From Terriglobales bacterium (GTDB taxonomy: Bacteria; Acidobacteriota; Terriglobia; Terriglobales; Acidobacteriaceae): a stretch of 52,490 bases of DNA. Below the pieces are notes generated by a model. The model ran no database searches. It was not told the DNA's origin and saw only the letters and a list, made by a program, of their open reading frames with translations. The stretch covers positions 1-52,490 of the forward strand of contig DATMPC010000045.1 in NCBI GenBank assembly GCA_035567895.1, in the 5' to 3' direction. Shown piece by piece: positions 9,169 through 18,157 of this stretch (position 1 is the first letter of the stretch; every line of letters begins with the position of its first letter). A program made the translations under genes and the position numbers.

Positions 9169-10020
9169 TTGTGGATTGAGGCGGCGTGGCACCCGCTGCG
9201 TATCGCACTCGATAGTATCGCCGCTGTTGTTCTTCCTTCCGACTGTCGCATTTGCAATCGCGCACTTGTTCAACTCTCAAGAATTCCTGTCTGCGCTGAC
9301 TGTCTGGATTCACTAGCTCCTGCAGACGTAACCGCTTGTTCTGTCTGCGGCGAGGCGCTGGGATTTCGTTCTCCTGGGAGCGAGACCCTATGTGGCGTAT
9401 GCCGCCGCGCGCATCCGCGTTTCGATTTTGCAATGTCATACGGCAGCTATGACGGCGCACTGCGGCGTCTGGTGCATCTACTCAAGTACGAGCAATTCCG
9501 GCCGGCTGCAAATGTGCTTGGCGCGAAGTTGGCCCAGTCGTTGAGACGCAGCGAGTTTGCCGCTGATAGTCCGGTGCTGATGATTCCAGTGCCACTGCAC
9601 CCGAGCAAACGCCGGCAACGAGGATTCAACCAATCGGAGTTGATTGCACGTTCCGCGGTACAGAATTTGGGTGGCTCTCGTTTCGAGCTGCATACTGGCA
9701 ATCTTCGTCGCAGGCGCGCGACAACTTCTCAGACGGGATTGACCAGTCATCAGCGACGCGAAAATGTGCGCGGAGCATTTATCGTGACTGCGCCCGCGAG
9801 CGTGGTGGACAGAGACGTTGTGATCGTCGATGACGTGTACACCACTGGCACGACGTTGAATGAGTGTGCGCGCGTGCTGCGCGCCGCTGGCGCGGGGCAG
9901 ATCGCAGTGGCAACGGTAGCCAGAGTTTATCGCGAGGTTGCGGAGATTGCTCCGCATGGAGTTTCAAATCAGGAGAGATGCGCGGCTGCCCTGGTAGAGG
10001 CGGCTGCTGGGTACAGATAA
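9169..10020 (+). CDS. comF: ComF family protein (phosphoribosyltransferase-like)
   Basis: A 283-residue ComF homologue, related to proteins for DNA uptake or purine salvage; the exact role here is not established. The N-terminal zinc-ribbon part shows [19 protein letters not shown] and CGVCRRAH. The C-terminal PRT domain shows [18 protein letters not shown] and the PRPP-binding motif [14 protein letters not shown]. The best start is TTG 9169, four bases after GAGG; there is no in-frame ATG nearby. The stop is 4 bases before the HNH gene, so they are likely co-transcribed. Confidence 0.9.
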   Translation: MWIEAAWHPLRIALDSIAAVVLPSDCRICNRALVQLSRIPVCADCLDSLAPADVTACSVCGEALGFRSPGSETLCGVCRRAHPRFDFAMSYGSYDGALRRLVHLLKYEQFRPAANVLGAKLAQSLRRSEFAADSPVLMIPVPLHPSKRRQRGFNQSELIARSAVQNLGGSRFELHTGNLRRRRATTSQTGLTSHQRRENVRGAFIVTAPASVVDRDVVIVDDVYTTGTTLNECARVLRAAGAGQIAVATVARVYREVAEIAPHGVSNQERCAAALVEAAAGYR

Positions 10021-10024
10021 GGGC

Positions 10025-10642
10025 ATGTCGAGACACAATCTATCGCATCGTCATTCAGGCTCACATCACGCACCGCGCGTCACGGTGACGCCGGCTACGA
10101 TGGTGGCTCCGAACGAACCGGCACGTCTGCCCATGCATTCTCCGGTACTTGTGCTCAACGCGTCGTATGAACCGATCAACATCTGCGCCGCCCGCCGCGC
10201 GCTTGTGCTGGTACTCAAGGGCGTCGCCATTACCGAAGAAGAGAATGGACACTATCTGCATTCGGCGAGGCTTGCGATCCGCCTGCCTTCGGTGATCCGC
10301 CTGCTTGAATACCGCCGTATCCCGCACCAGACCCGCGCACTGTCCCGCAAGAACATCCTGCTGCGCGACCGCAATACCTGCCAATACTGCGGAGTCGTGC
10401 TGTCATCCGCAGAGCTGACGCTGGATCACGTGATTCCCCGCTCCCGTGGCGGGGTTTCTACCTGGGAAAACCTGGTCGCATGCTGCCATCCCTGCAACCA
10501 TCGCAAGGGCAATCACTTGTTGGTCGAGATCAATATGCGGTTAATGCGCGAGCCCCGCGCCTTCAGTCTTCACACCAGCCGCCACATCATGAGGATGATA
10601 GGCCGCTCGGATTCCAAGTGGCGAAAGTACCTGTTCTATTGA
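10025..10642 (+). CDS. HNH endonuclease family protein
   Basis: A 205-residue HNH nuclease-fold protein starting 4 bases after comF, with AAGGGC before ATG. Domain order: a conserved N-terminal region ([20 protein letters not shown] and LVLKGVAI), then the HNH domain with zinc-knuckle cysteines (CQYCG and [11 protein letters not shown]) and catalytic [13 protein letters not shown]. This is the widespread bacterial group with a ~100-residue N-terminal region; biological role unknown. The first 35 residues are His/Pro-rich and variable. A small TTCCC/GGGAA hairpin without a T-run follows the stop (about 10650-10672). Confidence 0.9.
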   Translation: MSRHNLSHRHSGSHHAPRVTVTPATMVAPNEPARLPMHSPVLVLNASYEPINICAARRALVLVLKGVAITEEENGHYLHSARLAIRLPSVIRLLEYRRIPHQTRALSRKNILLRDRNTCQYCGVVLSSAELTLDHVIPRSRGGVSTWENLVACCHPCNHRKGNHLLVEINMRLMREPRAFSLHTSRHIMRMIGRSDSKWRKYLFY

Positions 10643-10750
10643 TTGCCGGTATTCCCCTATCGGGAACCATAACTACTCTTAATCCCTTGCAGACCCGTGG
10701 CCGAACCGTGCTATTATGCGCCAGCTTGAGGAACTCAGGAGAATTCCCCC

Positions 10751-11593
10751 ATGTCCGCATCTTTGCGCCCACTCAGCACCGGTGAGCTGCTTGACAAGAC
10801 TTTCACTCTCTACCGGCGAAATTTTCCGCTGTTCTTTGGCATTGCTGCCCTGGCACAATTGGGGCCCTTCATCGTCCTGATAGCGATGACGGGTATCTTC
10901 CGCTCAGCCAACACTCAGCACACCGCAAGCACCGCAGTCACAGTCGCAATTACCGGGTTAGTAACGCTGTTTGCGTACCTCGCCGCCACCATGATTGCTG
11001 CCGGCTTGATTCAGGCGGCGACTACTTTTGCCGTCTCGTCGCTGTACCTGGAAGAGCCGGTCAGCATCAAGAGCGCCTATGCAAGGGTGAAAGGCCTGGT
11101 GTGGCGCTCAGTCAACGTGGTACTGAGCGTTGGCATTCGCATAGTCGGCGGCCTGCTCCTCTTTATTATTCCGGGAATCATCATGCTTCGGCGATATTCC
11201 TTGTCGGTGCCCGTGGCAGTCTTGGAAAATCTGAAAACTCGTGCTGCTCTCAAACGGAGCCGGCAACTTAGCGAAGGAAGCGGAGGAAGGATCCTTTTAG
11301 TTTATGTCCTGATGTTGGCGCTCATCTGGGCCGTCAGCCTGGGTACAGCCTGGGTTCTTGGATTGATCTTCACTCCACAAACTCTGCGTCAGTCCTTCGC
11401 TGCTCAGATGGTGCAGCAATTCTCCAGCTTCTTAGTAGGAGCTGCAGTCGGTCCAGTTATGACGATTGCCTTTTCCCTGCTCTATTACGATCAACGTGTG
11501 CGCAAAGAGGCGTTCGACATTGAGCACATGATCAGCACATTGCAATCGGCGGGAACACCCGCATCCGCTGCGGCCGCCGGAGTCACCGCCTAA
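10751..11593 (+). CDS. DUF7544/GPDP-membrane-domain-like multi-pass protein
   Basis: A 280-residue integral membrane protein with about five to six hydrophobic segments (about 25-48, 58-85, 120-142, 184-208, 225-245). The N-terminus LSTGELLDKTFTLYRRNFPLF and the central WRSVNVVLSVGIRI, then IPGIIMLRRYSLSVPVAVLE, resemble the membrane domain found fused to glycerophosphodiester phosphodiesterases, without the enzyme. Start ATG 10751 follows CAGGAGAA. The downstream gene begins 3 bases after the stop, making this the first gene of a five-gene operon ending in MoxR and DUF58. Role unknown; probably helps a membrane-associated complex (inference). Confidence 0.8.
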   Translation: MSASLRPLSTGELLDKTFTLYRRNFPLFFGIAALAQLGPFIVLIAMTGIFRSANTQHTASTAVTVAITGLVTLFAYLAATMIAAGLIQAATTFAVSSLYLEEPVSIKSAYARVKGLVWRSVNVVLSVGIRIVGGLLLFIIPGIIMLRRYSLSVPVAVLENLKTRAALKRSRQLSEGSGGRILLVYVLMLALIWAVSLGTAWVLGLIFTPQTLRQSFAAQMVQQFSSFLVGAAVGPVMTIAFSLLYYDQRVRKEAFDIEHMISTLQSAGTPASAAAAGVTA

Positions 11594-11596
11594 CAA

Positions 11597-12586
11597 ATGC
11601 GCTGCGCGACCCGGCTAGCGGGCGTAGCACTCTCCCTCCTCACCTTGAGCCTTCCCTGCGGGGCTGCGGACGACGCAGCCCCCGACGATTCCGACACAAG
11701 ACAAGTTTCCCTGGCGCAGTACACGCAGGAGCTTGCACGCATCGATGCCCAGTTGAAGATGCTGCCGGAGCATCCCGAGGAGGCTGGCTCGGTACGTTCC
11801 TCCATACCTGACGAGTGGGAACTCAAGACTCAATCGGGTACTTTCGAAATCGATAACGAGGATCTACGCGAAAAGTTGCAGCAATATGACAGCAACGTAA
11901 GAAGGCGTGGAGAGATTTTGCCGGAACTCGAATTCACGGTTGAAGGCCAACTTGAAGACGCGAAGAATTACGATCGTCCTGCTGACGCGAATGCCAGAAA
12001 TAAACTCGAAGGTATTCTGAAAGGGCGTGAATATCACAGTGTCTCGAAATCGCAGTCACCGCTGGAAAGGTTCAAGGACGCGCTTCTAGGCTGGTTCATT
12101 CGGCAGCTTCGCAAACTTTTCCGCGCGGCCGTCGCGCATCCCCGCGCATCGCAGGTTCTGTTGTGGAGCATTATCGGGTTGGTGATTCTCGGATTTGCGA
12201 CCTGGCTTTATTTCCTGCTTCGGCGCACTATACGCGATGAATATTCGCACCCGCGCGATGGCGGCGAATTCATCCCATCATCAAAGCATTGGCAGCAATG
12301 GATGCGAGAAGCCCGTGCGGCTGCCGAGCGAAGTGACTGGCGCGAGGCTGTCCACCTCGGATATTGGGGTGGAGTTTCTTATCTTGAGTCCGCAGGAGCG
12401 TGGAAGCCCGATCGGGCGCGCACGCCGCGAGAGTACCTGCGCCTGCTGCCGGATGTGAGCGATCGGCGTGTGCCACTCGACGGACTAACACGACGCTTCG
12501 AGCTTACCTGGTACGCATCTCAGGCAGCGTCGTCGGCCGATTTTGATTTCGCTGTGGCGCAACTGGAAAAGCTCGGTTGCCGATGA
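11597..12586 (+). CDS. DUF4129 domain membrane protein
   Basis: A 329-residue protein with a signal peptide (residues 1-23, ending CGAAD), a periplasmic charged region, one membrane helix near 192-212 (LLWSIIGLVILGFATWLYFLL), and a cytosolic C-terminal DUF4129 region with WREAVHLGYWGGVSYLES, then RTPREYLRLLP and RFELTWYA. The pattern REAVHxxYxxxxxxLxxxG..RTPREY is diagnostic for DUF4129, which regularly sits beside MoxR and DUF58 genes. Its stop overlaps the next start as ATGA (12583-12586). Function unknown. Confidence 0.85.
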   Translation: MRCATRLAGVALSLLTLSLPCGAADDAAPDDSDTRQVSLAQYTQELARIDAQLKMLPEHPEEAGSVRSSIPDEWELKTQSGTFEIDNEDLREKLQQYDSNVRRRGEILPELEFTVEGQLEDAKNYDRPADANARNKLEGILKGREYHSVSKSQSPLERFKDALLGWFIRQLRKLFRAAVAHPRASQVLLWSIIGLVILGFATWLYFLLRRTIRDEYSHPRDGGEFIPSSKHWQQWMREARAAAERSDWREAVHLGYWGGVSYLESAGAWKPDRARTPREYLRLLPDVSDRRVPLDGLTRRFELTWYASQAASSADFDFAVAQLEKLGCR

Positions 12587-13752
12587 AGCTCGACTCCGCC
12601 GACCGCAAAATCCTGCTGGTAGCGTTTTCGATTCTGCTGGTATGTCTTGTTATCTCCGCAACAGTGAACCCGTCTGCTGAGGATTCGTTGCCTTATCCCT
12701 CGCCGTACTCCGCGTCTTCAGGAGGGGCAAAAGCCGCTTACACGCTGCTCTCCCAAATTGGGTATCGGACGGAACACTGGAGAAAGCCTCCCTCCAAGTT
12801 GATGGAACACGGTATCAATACGGTCTTGTTGGTCGCTGTTCCGACGCAAAATCCGACTCCTGAGGATCATCAGGAGTTGCGTCGTTATGTCGAGCGTGGT
12901 GGCAAGCTCATTGCGATCGGGAGCAGTACGGCGGCGCTGCTTCCGCGCAGCGCTTTCTTTCCGGGCCTGCCACATTTCGCGTGGCGGACGTATCGTGCGT
13001 TGATTCCCAGCGGCCTGACCAGCAATGCTCCTGAGATAGCAATGGCGCCAGCCGTATATTGGCAAAGGAATGACGAGGCGTCGCATATCCAATACGGTGA
13101 ATCCAGAGAAGCCGTGGTGATCTCCTACAAATATGGCAAGGGCGAGGTTATCTGGTGGGCGGCCGCCGATCCGCTCACGAACAGCGGCATTCTTCAGAAA
13201 AACAATTTGCAATTGTTTCTGAACAGTGTCGGTCCGGCAGGCGACAGGACCGTGCTCTGGGACGATTACTTCCACGAGGGCGAGGTCACGCTGGCTGACT
13301 CTCTCTTGTCCAGCCCGCTGAAATGGTCGCTGCTTCAGTTAGGATTGCTGGCATTGTTCGTGGTGCTCACCTATTCCCGGCGGCACGGTCCTGTTCGACC
13401 CCTGCCGCAGAAATCGCGACTGGCGACACTCGAGTTTGTCGAAACCTTGGGCGCTCTGTATCAACGTGTGGGCGCAACCGAACTGCCGGTGCAGGTCGCT
13501 TACGAGCGCTTCCGGCATCTGCTTCATCGCAAGTTGGGCATCAGTACCTCAGCATCGCCCCAACAGGTTGCGGATCGTCTGAGATCACGAATAGGAGAGC
13601 GAGTGGCCGATTTGGAACAGAATCTGGCCGCGTGCGAATCTGCGCGCTATCAGCCCGAGATCGGTGAGGAGGAAGCCCTGCGCCTGGTGAAGTGGCTGGA
13701 GAACCTTTCCCACGAATTAAAAATCCTGTCGAAGGACGAATCGTCGAAATGA
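12583..13752 (+). CDS. DUF4350 domain membrane protein
   Basis: A 389-residue protein. I start it at ATG 12583, which overlaps the upstream stop (ATGA), rather than TTG 12577. There is an N-terminal helix (residues about 11-29), then a periplasmic DUF4350 domain resembling a GATase-like fold, with SPYSASSGGAKAAYTLLSQ, GYRTEHWRKPPS, VERGGKLIAIGS and YKYGKGEVIWW. A second helix (about 247-265) is followed by a cytosolic helical tail. The usual neighbours of DUF4350 are DUF4129, MoxR and DUF58, as here. Function unknown; probable partner of the MoxR ATPase. Confidence 0.83.
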   Translation: MKLDSADRKILLVAFSILLVCLVISATVNPSAEDSLPYPSPYSASSGGAKAAYTLLSQIGYRTEHWRKPPSKLMEHGINTVLLVAVPTQNPTPEDHQELRRYVERGGKLIAIGSSTAALLPRSAFFPGLPHFAWRTYRALIPSGLTSNAPEIAMAPAVYWQRNDEASHIQYGESREAVVISYKYGKGEVIWWAAADPLTNSGILQKNNLQLFLNSVGPAGDRTVLWDDYFHEGEVTLADSLLSSPLKWSLLQLGLLALFVVLTYSRRHGPVRPLPQKSRLATLEFVETLGALYQRVGATELPVQVAYERFRHLLHRKLGISTSASPQQVADRLRSRIGERVADLEQNLAACESARYQPEIGEEEALRLVKWLENLSHELKILSKDESSK

Positions 13753-14696
13753 GCGCTACCGCGGAGTTGATCCAGCACTGTCGCACACAACTCAGAAAAG
13801 TCGTCGTTGGCCAGCAAGACGTCATCGATCATGTCGTCCTAACCCTTCTTTGCGGTGGTCACGCACTGCTGGAGGGTGTTCCTGGCATGGCCAAGACGTT
13901 GCTGGCCAAAACGCTTGCCCGCATCCTGCGCATTGAATATCAGCGCGTGCAATGCACGTCTGACCTGATGCCGTCGGACATCCTTGGGACCAACGTTCTG
14001 AATGCTGCCACCTCAACCTTTATCCTTCACCACGGCCCGGTGTTTACCGACCTCCTCTTGGTCGATGAAATCAATCGCATGCCCCCGCGCACGCAGGCTG
14101 CGCTGTTGGAGTGCATGGAGGAACGCCAGGTAACGATCGATGGAACGCGCCATCCGCTCTCGCAAGTATTTACCGTGATCGGCACCGAGAACCCAATCGA
14201 GTTCGAGGGCACGTATCCGTTGCCGGAGGCGCAGCTTGACCGCTTCCTGCTGAAGATCAACGTTGGATACCTTTCCGCTGAGGAAGAAGTCGCCGTGCTC
14301 GGCAGCCATCACAACGGCTTCGATCCGCACCAGCTCGATCGCATGGAATTCCAGAGTGTCGAGGAGCAACACTTGCTCACGGCGCGTGAAGAAGTGAAGA
14401 AAGTGCGCATCGAAGAGGCGTTGTTCCGGTATTTAGTGCAGATCGTGCGTCGAACACGCGACTGGCCAAGCATCTCTCTGGGCGCCAGTCCGCGGGCTGC
14501 GGTCACGTTGATGCAAGCCGCAAAAGGGCTAGCTGCCATGGATGGGCGCGACTACCTTATTCCTGACGACATCAAGCGGGCGGCGCTTCCAGTGTTGCGT
14601 CACCGTCTGCTTCTGAAGCCTGAAGCTGAGCTGGAGGGCGTATTTCCGGACCAGGTGATTAACGATCTGATAAAGACTATTGAGGTTCCGAGGTGA
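13749..14696 (+). CDS. MoxR family AAA+ ATPase
   Basis: A 315-residue MoxR ATPase, thought to act as a chaperone for assembling or activating partner proteins such as VWA or DUF58 proteins. Seen: VVGQQDVIDHVVLTLLCGGH, Walker A in LLEGVPGMAKTLLAKTLA, Walker B LLLVDEINR, sensor 1 in VIGTENPIEFEGTYPLPEAQ, the arginine in QLDRF, and a C-terminal lid with LGASPRAAVTL. The start is ATG 13749, overlapping the DUF4350 stop by 4 bases; the frame extends to 13692 but only within that gene. The stop overlaps the DUF58 start. Confidence 0.95.
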   Translation: MSATAELIQHCRTQLRKVVVGQQDVIDHVVLTLLCGGHALLEGVPGMAKTLLAKTLARILRIEYQRVQCTSDLMPSDILGTNVLNAATSTFILHHGPVFTDLLLVDEINRMPPRTQAALLECMEERQVTIDGTRHPLSQVFTVIGTENPIEFEGTYPLPEAQLDRFLLKINVGYLSAEEEVAVLGSHHNGFDPHQLDRMEFQSVEEQHLLTAREEVKKVRIEEALFRYLVQIVRRTRDWPSISLGASPRAAVTLMQAAKGLAAMDGRDYLIPDDIKRAALPVLRHRLLLKPEAELEGVFPDQVINDLIKTIEVPR

Positions 14697-16072
14697 GTCA
14701 GCTCCAACCGCTGGCGCCAGTCGCGCGCAGCGAGAGAGCTGTCGCCCGGGGAAGATTTGGCCTCGCTTTTGGCGATCGCTTTTTCGTGTTGCTTCTCGCA
14801 GGCTTGCTGTGGATCGGACCCATATTCTGGAGCCGCCAGTTCATCTACGGCCTTGTCGCTTGGGATGTGGCGCTGCTCATTGCCTGGTTTGTTGACTTGC
14901 GGAGCCTCGGTTCACCCGCGCAGCTTCTTATTGATCGGACATTCACTCGGGCATTAGCCCTCGAAGAGCCGACGAACCTTCGCCTGACCATCACAAACAG
15001 TGGCAGGTCGCGCCTGCACGTGCAGGCTGTGGACGATCTGCCTCCCGAATTGATATCGGCGCCGGTAGAGCTGTCATTCTCCGTTCCAGCAGGACAAGAA
15101 CGAACCGCCGAATACATGGTCGTACCGAAGGAACGCGGAGACTATTGGCTTGGCCCGCTCTATCTGCGATGCCAGAGCCCCATCGCACTTGCCCAGCGCT
15201 GGGAAGAGGTCGACCTGCGTCAGCAGGTGCGGGTGTATCCCAGCCTCCAATCGGCGAAACGCAACCAGCTCTTCTTGCTCCGCAGCCGGCGCATCGAACT
15301 TGAACGCCGTTTGCTGCGCCAGCAAGGACAGGGGAAAGAATTCGAGTACCTGCGCGACTTTCGCGAAGGAGATGAATTCCGCGACATTTGCTGGACGGCA
15401 ACCGCGCGCCGCGGCAAGCACGTTACTCGCGTTCATCGGGCAGAGCGCAACCAGGCAGTATGGATGGTTATGGATTGTGGACGGCTCATGCGCGCGCGAA
15501 TTGGAAGCCTGAGCAAACTGGATTTCGCCGTCGATGCCGCACTCAACCTCGCGCAAGTAGCTGCGTTTGGCGGCGACCGTGTTGCCCTCCTGGCCTATGG
15601 AGCGCGAATTCAGGAGCGCCTCACTCCTGGCCGCGGGCACTCCCACATGCGCTTGCTGCTCGATCAGCTCGCACGCATCCATGGTGAGCCTTCCGAAGCC
15701 GACCACCTTCGCGCTGCGAGTTCCCTCATGGGAATGCAGACGCGGCGCTGTCTGATCCTGTGGATCACAGACCTGGCTGAGACGGCAATGACTCCTGAAG
15801 TGGTGCAGGCGGCGATGCAGATGTCCGGTCGGCACATCATTCTGTTCGCCGTAATCGGCCAGCCTGACCTGAAGAGCGTTGCTGCGGAATCTCCCAACAC
15901 TCCTGAAGAACTGTATCGTTATACCGCCGCCATCGAGACTCTGCACCGGCGCGAGCTGCTGCTGGCCCGCATGCGTGAACGCGGCGCGTTAGCTATGGAA
16001 GTGGACGCGCATGAGATTTCGGCTGTCGTCATGAATAAATACCTGGAGCTGAAAGAGAGAGGGCAGTTCTGA
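14693..16072 (+). CDS. DUF58 domain (VWA-like) membrane protein
   Basis: A 459-residue protein starting at GTG 14693, overlapping the MoxR stop (GTGA). There are two N-terminal helices (about 29-45 and 54-71), an extracytoplasmic beta-rich region, then the DUF58 core with EFEYLRDFREGDEFRDICW followed by ATARRGKHVTR, and a VWA-like fold with WMVMDCGRLMRA. The DxGRxM form stands where other VWA domains have DxSxS. This is the canonical downstream partner of MoxR. The five genes 10751-16072 form one operon with overlaps at three junctions. Function unknown; a MoxR-dependent envelope process is the usual hypothesis. Confidence 0.93.
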   Translation: MSQLQPLAPVARSERAVARGRFGLAFGDRFFVLLLAGLLWIGPIFWSRQFIYGLVAWDVALLIAWFVDLRSLGSPAQLLIDRTFTRALALEEPTNLRLTITNSGRSRLHVQAVDDLPPELISAPVELSFSVPAGQERTAEYMVVPKERGDYWLGPLYLRCQSPIALAQRWEEVDLRQQVRVYPSLQSAKRNQLFLLRSRRIELERRLLRQQGQGKEFEYLRDFREGDEFRDICWTATARRGKHVTRVHRAERNQAVWMVMDCGRLMRARIGSLSKLDFAVDAALNLAQVAAFGGDRVALLAYGARIQERLTPGRGHSHMRLLLDQLARIHGEPSEADHLRAASSLMGMQTRRCLILWITDLAETAMTPEVVQAAMQMSGRHIILFAVIGQPDLKSVAAESPNTPEELYRYTAAIETLHRRELLLARMRERGALAMEVDAHEISAVVMNKYLELKERGQF

Positions 16073-16112
16073 ATTGGGCACATGTTCTTCACTCGCCCCG
16101 TCACCCCGGTCT

Positions 16113-16274
16113 GTCCTGGAGCACTCTTTTGGCGAACGACCTTCCGCGATGTGTCACGGTTGATTGCCGTGTCCGGGCTTTTGGGCCGAAAATCTCGCCA
16201 AAAAGCCACGACGCGGCACATTAGTCTCAATCATCTCGGGAAGTCCTTCGCCAAAAGAGGGCTCAGGATGACAG
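16113..16274. repeat. 162-bp palindromic dispersed element, copy 2
   Basis: Same design as the element at 7231-7393: left arm with TTTTGGCGAACGACCTTCCG then CGATGTGTCAC, a centre with AAGCCACGACGCGGCACATT, and right arm CGGGAAGTCCTTCGCC to GGCTCAGGATGACA. The arms have diverged from each other, unlike copy 1. The right end supplies the stop codon (TGA, 16263-16265) of the minus-strand SpoIIM-like gene. Confidence 0.75.
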
Positions 16275-17264
16275 TCGTTCAGGGGTGGTCGTCAAGGACG
16301 AGAGTCGTTGGCTGTTAGCAGTCAAACGCGCACTACTCAAGTACAACACCAGCAACAGGAACAACCCAGCAGCAATGCTGAATTTCAGCAAGACAGATTC
16401 TGAAGTGGGTGAGAGGAAAGCCTCAAGAATACCTGCAATCACGAGCATGGGAATGGTTCCGATAATCAATTGAATGGCATCGCTGCCGGCAGCTTGCAAC
16501 GAATCCTTCCGCGATAGAAAGCCCGGAAAGAGCAGCCCGTGGGCAATGCGCAATCCGGCCCCACCGGCGATAAAAATCGAGGGCAGCTCCAGGACCCCGT
16601 GAGGCGCTACGAAGCTCCACAGCGGGAGGCTCATCTGATTGAGCCAGCAGGCCGTGCCAACCACGCCAATCAGCAGGCCATTGAAGAAGATCATGTACAA
16701 CGTTCCCAGTCCTGCCGTGATGCCCATGGCAAAGGTCATGAACGTAACCGAGAGATTGTTGGTCATGATCGCGCTGCTCGCGACAGGCTTTATAGCGACC
16801 ACCGAATGTGTCCACATTTTGTGGTGCTCAATCGTATCCACCATCTCGGGCCCGAGTACCTGAAGCTGGAAATTCGGGTTGTAGAGCGTCGTCAGCAAGC
16901 CAGCGACACTACCGGCAAAGAAAATTATGAAAGCGACCAGCACATAGAGGAGGTTGCGCTGGAAGACTTCAGGGAACGTTCGCGTAAAGAAACGCAAGAC
17001 ATCGAGCGCGCTGCCACGTTGGCCGATGTAAATGGTATTGTGAACGCGGGCGAGCACTTGGTTCAGGTGTCGAGCGTAATGCTGAGCACTTTGGTCCTGG
17101 CGCAGAATCGACAGATCGGCGGCGACTTGACGATATAACAGACTGAGGCTGCGCAGCTCGCGACGGTTCAGAGCTCCAATGCCTGAAGTTCTGGACTGAG
17201 CGAGAAGCTTTTCCAGCTCTTCCCAATACGGTCTTCGCTTTTCGAGCCAGTATGTAGAAATCAT
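16263..17264 (-). CDS. Stage II sporulation protein M (SpoIIM/DUF95)-like membrane protein
   Basis: A 333-residue integral membrane protein of the SpoIIM superfamily. The N-terminus WLEKRRPYWEELEKLL is the family's usual opening, followed by a helical cytosolic part (RELRSLSLLYRQVAADLSIL), then several helices with VTFMTFAMGITAGLGTLY and the PHGVLELPSIFIAGGAGLRI signature. In non-sporulating bacteria these genes accompany RDD and MoxR/DUF58 genes, as here. Start chosen at ATG 17264; a second ATG at 17291, with CTGGAG upstream, would add 9 residues and overlap the divergent gene more. The last residues lie in a repeat element and look non-native. Confidence 0.87.
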   Translation of the reverse strand: MISTYWLEKRRPYWEELEKLLAQSRTSGIGALNRRELRSLSLLYRQVAADLSILRQDQSAQHYARHLNQVLARVHNTIYIGQRGSALDVLRFFTRTFPEVFQRNLLYVLVAFIIFFAGSVAGLLTTLYNPNFQLQVLGPEMVDTIEHHKMWTHSVVAIKPVASSAIMTNNLSVTFMTFAMGITAGLGTLYMIFFNGLLIGVVGTACWLNQMSLPLWSFVAPHGVLELPSIFIAGGAGLRIAHGLLFPGFLSRKDSLQAAGSDAIQLIIGTIPMLVIAGILEAFLSPTSESVLLKFSIAAGLFLLLVLYLSSARLTANSQRLSSLTTTPERLSS

Positions 17265-18024
17265 GAGCGAGAATCTCGACAAGCTTATCATCGACACTCC
17301 AGAGCAGGTGCAGCTCGAGTTTCCACTCGCCGGCATCGGAAGCCGCTTCATGGCGCTGTTCGTCGATAGCCTGATTCAATTCGTTGCGCTGTCTGTGTTG
17401 TTTATTCTGCTGGCCATTCTTGGGGCTGGCATCAGCCTCTCGCCGGAGCTGGGTAAGTGGGCCGTCGCGCTTTATATCTTTGTTTTCTTCCTTCTTTACT
17501 GGGGATATTTCGCGATCTTCGAGGCGCTCTGGAAGGGACAAACTCCGGGCAAGCGCCAGGCCGGAATTCGAGTAATCCGCGATTCGGGGCGCGAGATCAC
17601 AGCGAAAGAAGCCATTGGACGAAACCTGTTGCGCTCCGTGGACCTGCTGCCAGGCTTCTATGCTGTCGGAATGATTAGCGTTTTCCTAAGCGCACAGAAC
17701 AAGCGCCTGGGCGATTATGTTTCGGGGACCGTCGTGGTCCATGATCGGCCGCCGGAGGAGTCGCAGCCGTTCTGGAACACGCGCGCCGATGATCAAACCA
17801 CGTTCGTGGGCATCGAGAAGATCACCCCTGAAGAGGTCCAAATGATTGAAGCATTCCTGCTCCGCCGCCTGGATCTTCCCCCCAGTGTGCGACAGCAGTC
17901 CGCAAAACGAATTGCGGATCATGTCTCCACAAAACTGGAGGTGCCGGAAGATCAGAAACGGGACCTCGAAAACTTCCTCGAGCTGGTGGTACGGCAGTTC
18001 AGGAAATCGGCAAGGTACCGATAA
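17263..18024 (+). CDS. RDD family membrane protein
   Basis: A 253-residue RDD-domain protein. The N-terminus LIIDTPEQVQLEFPLAGIGS precedes the RDD signature SRFMALFVDSLIQF, then helices at about 45-65 and 70-92, GQTPGKRQAGIRVIRDSGRE and a third helix with the conserved RSVDLLPGFY and NKRLGDYVSGTVVV. The last 80 residues are a cytosolic helical tail. It is divergent from the SpoIIM-like gene, with start codons sharing CATG at 17262-17265. RDD and SpoIIM proteins commonly occur together; their joint role is unknown. No Shine-Dalgarno sequence is obvious. Confidence 0.92.
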   Translation: MSENLDKLIIDTPEQVQLEFPLAGIGSRFMALFVDSLIQFVALSVLFILLAILGAGISLSPELGKWAVALYIFVFFLLYWGYFAIFEALWKGQTPGKRQAGIRVIRDSGREITAKEAIGRNLLRSVDLLPGFYAVGMISVFLSAQNKRLGDYVSGTVVVHDRPPEESQPFWNTRADDQTTFVGIEKITPEEVQMIEAFLLRRLDLPPSVRQQSAKRIADHVSTKLEVPEDQKRDLENFLELVVRQFRKSARYR

Positions 18025-18157
18025 AACGCAAATAATCAGCAGAACACACTAACACTACCGTTATGCACAGTTCGTGATAATTATGGTGAGAAGGCAGCAC
18101 GCAAGATGATGCTTGGAAGTCTCCTCTGGCCGAGGTTCTCCCGGTTTCTCCTTGACG

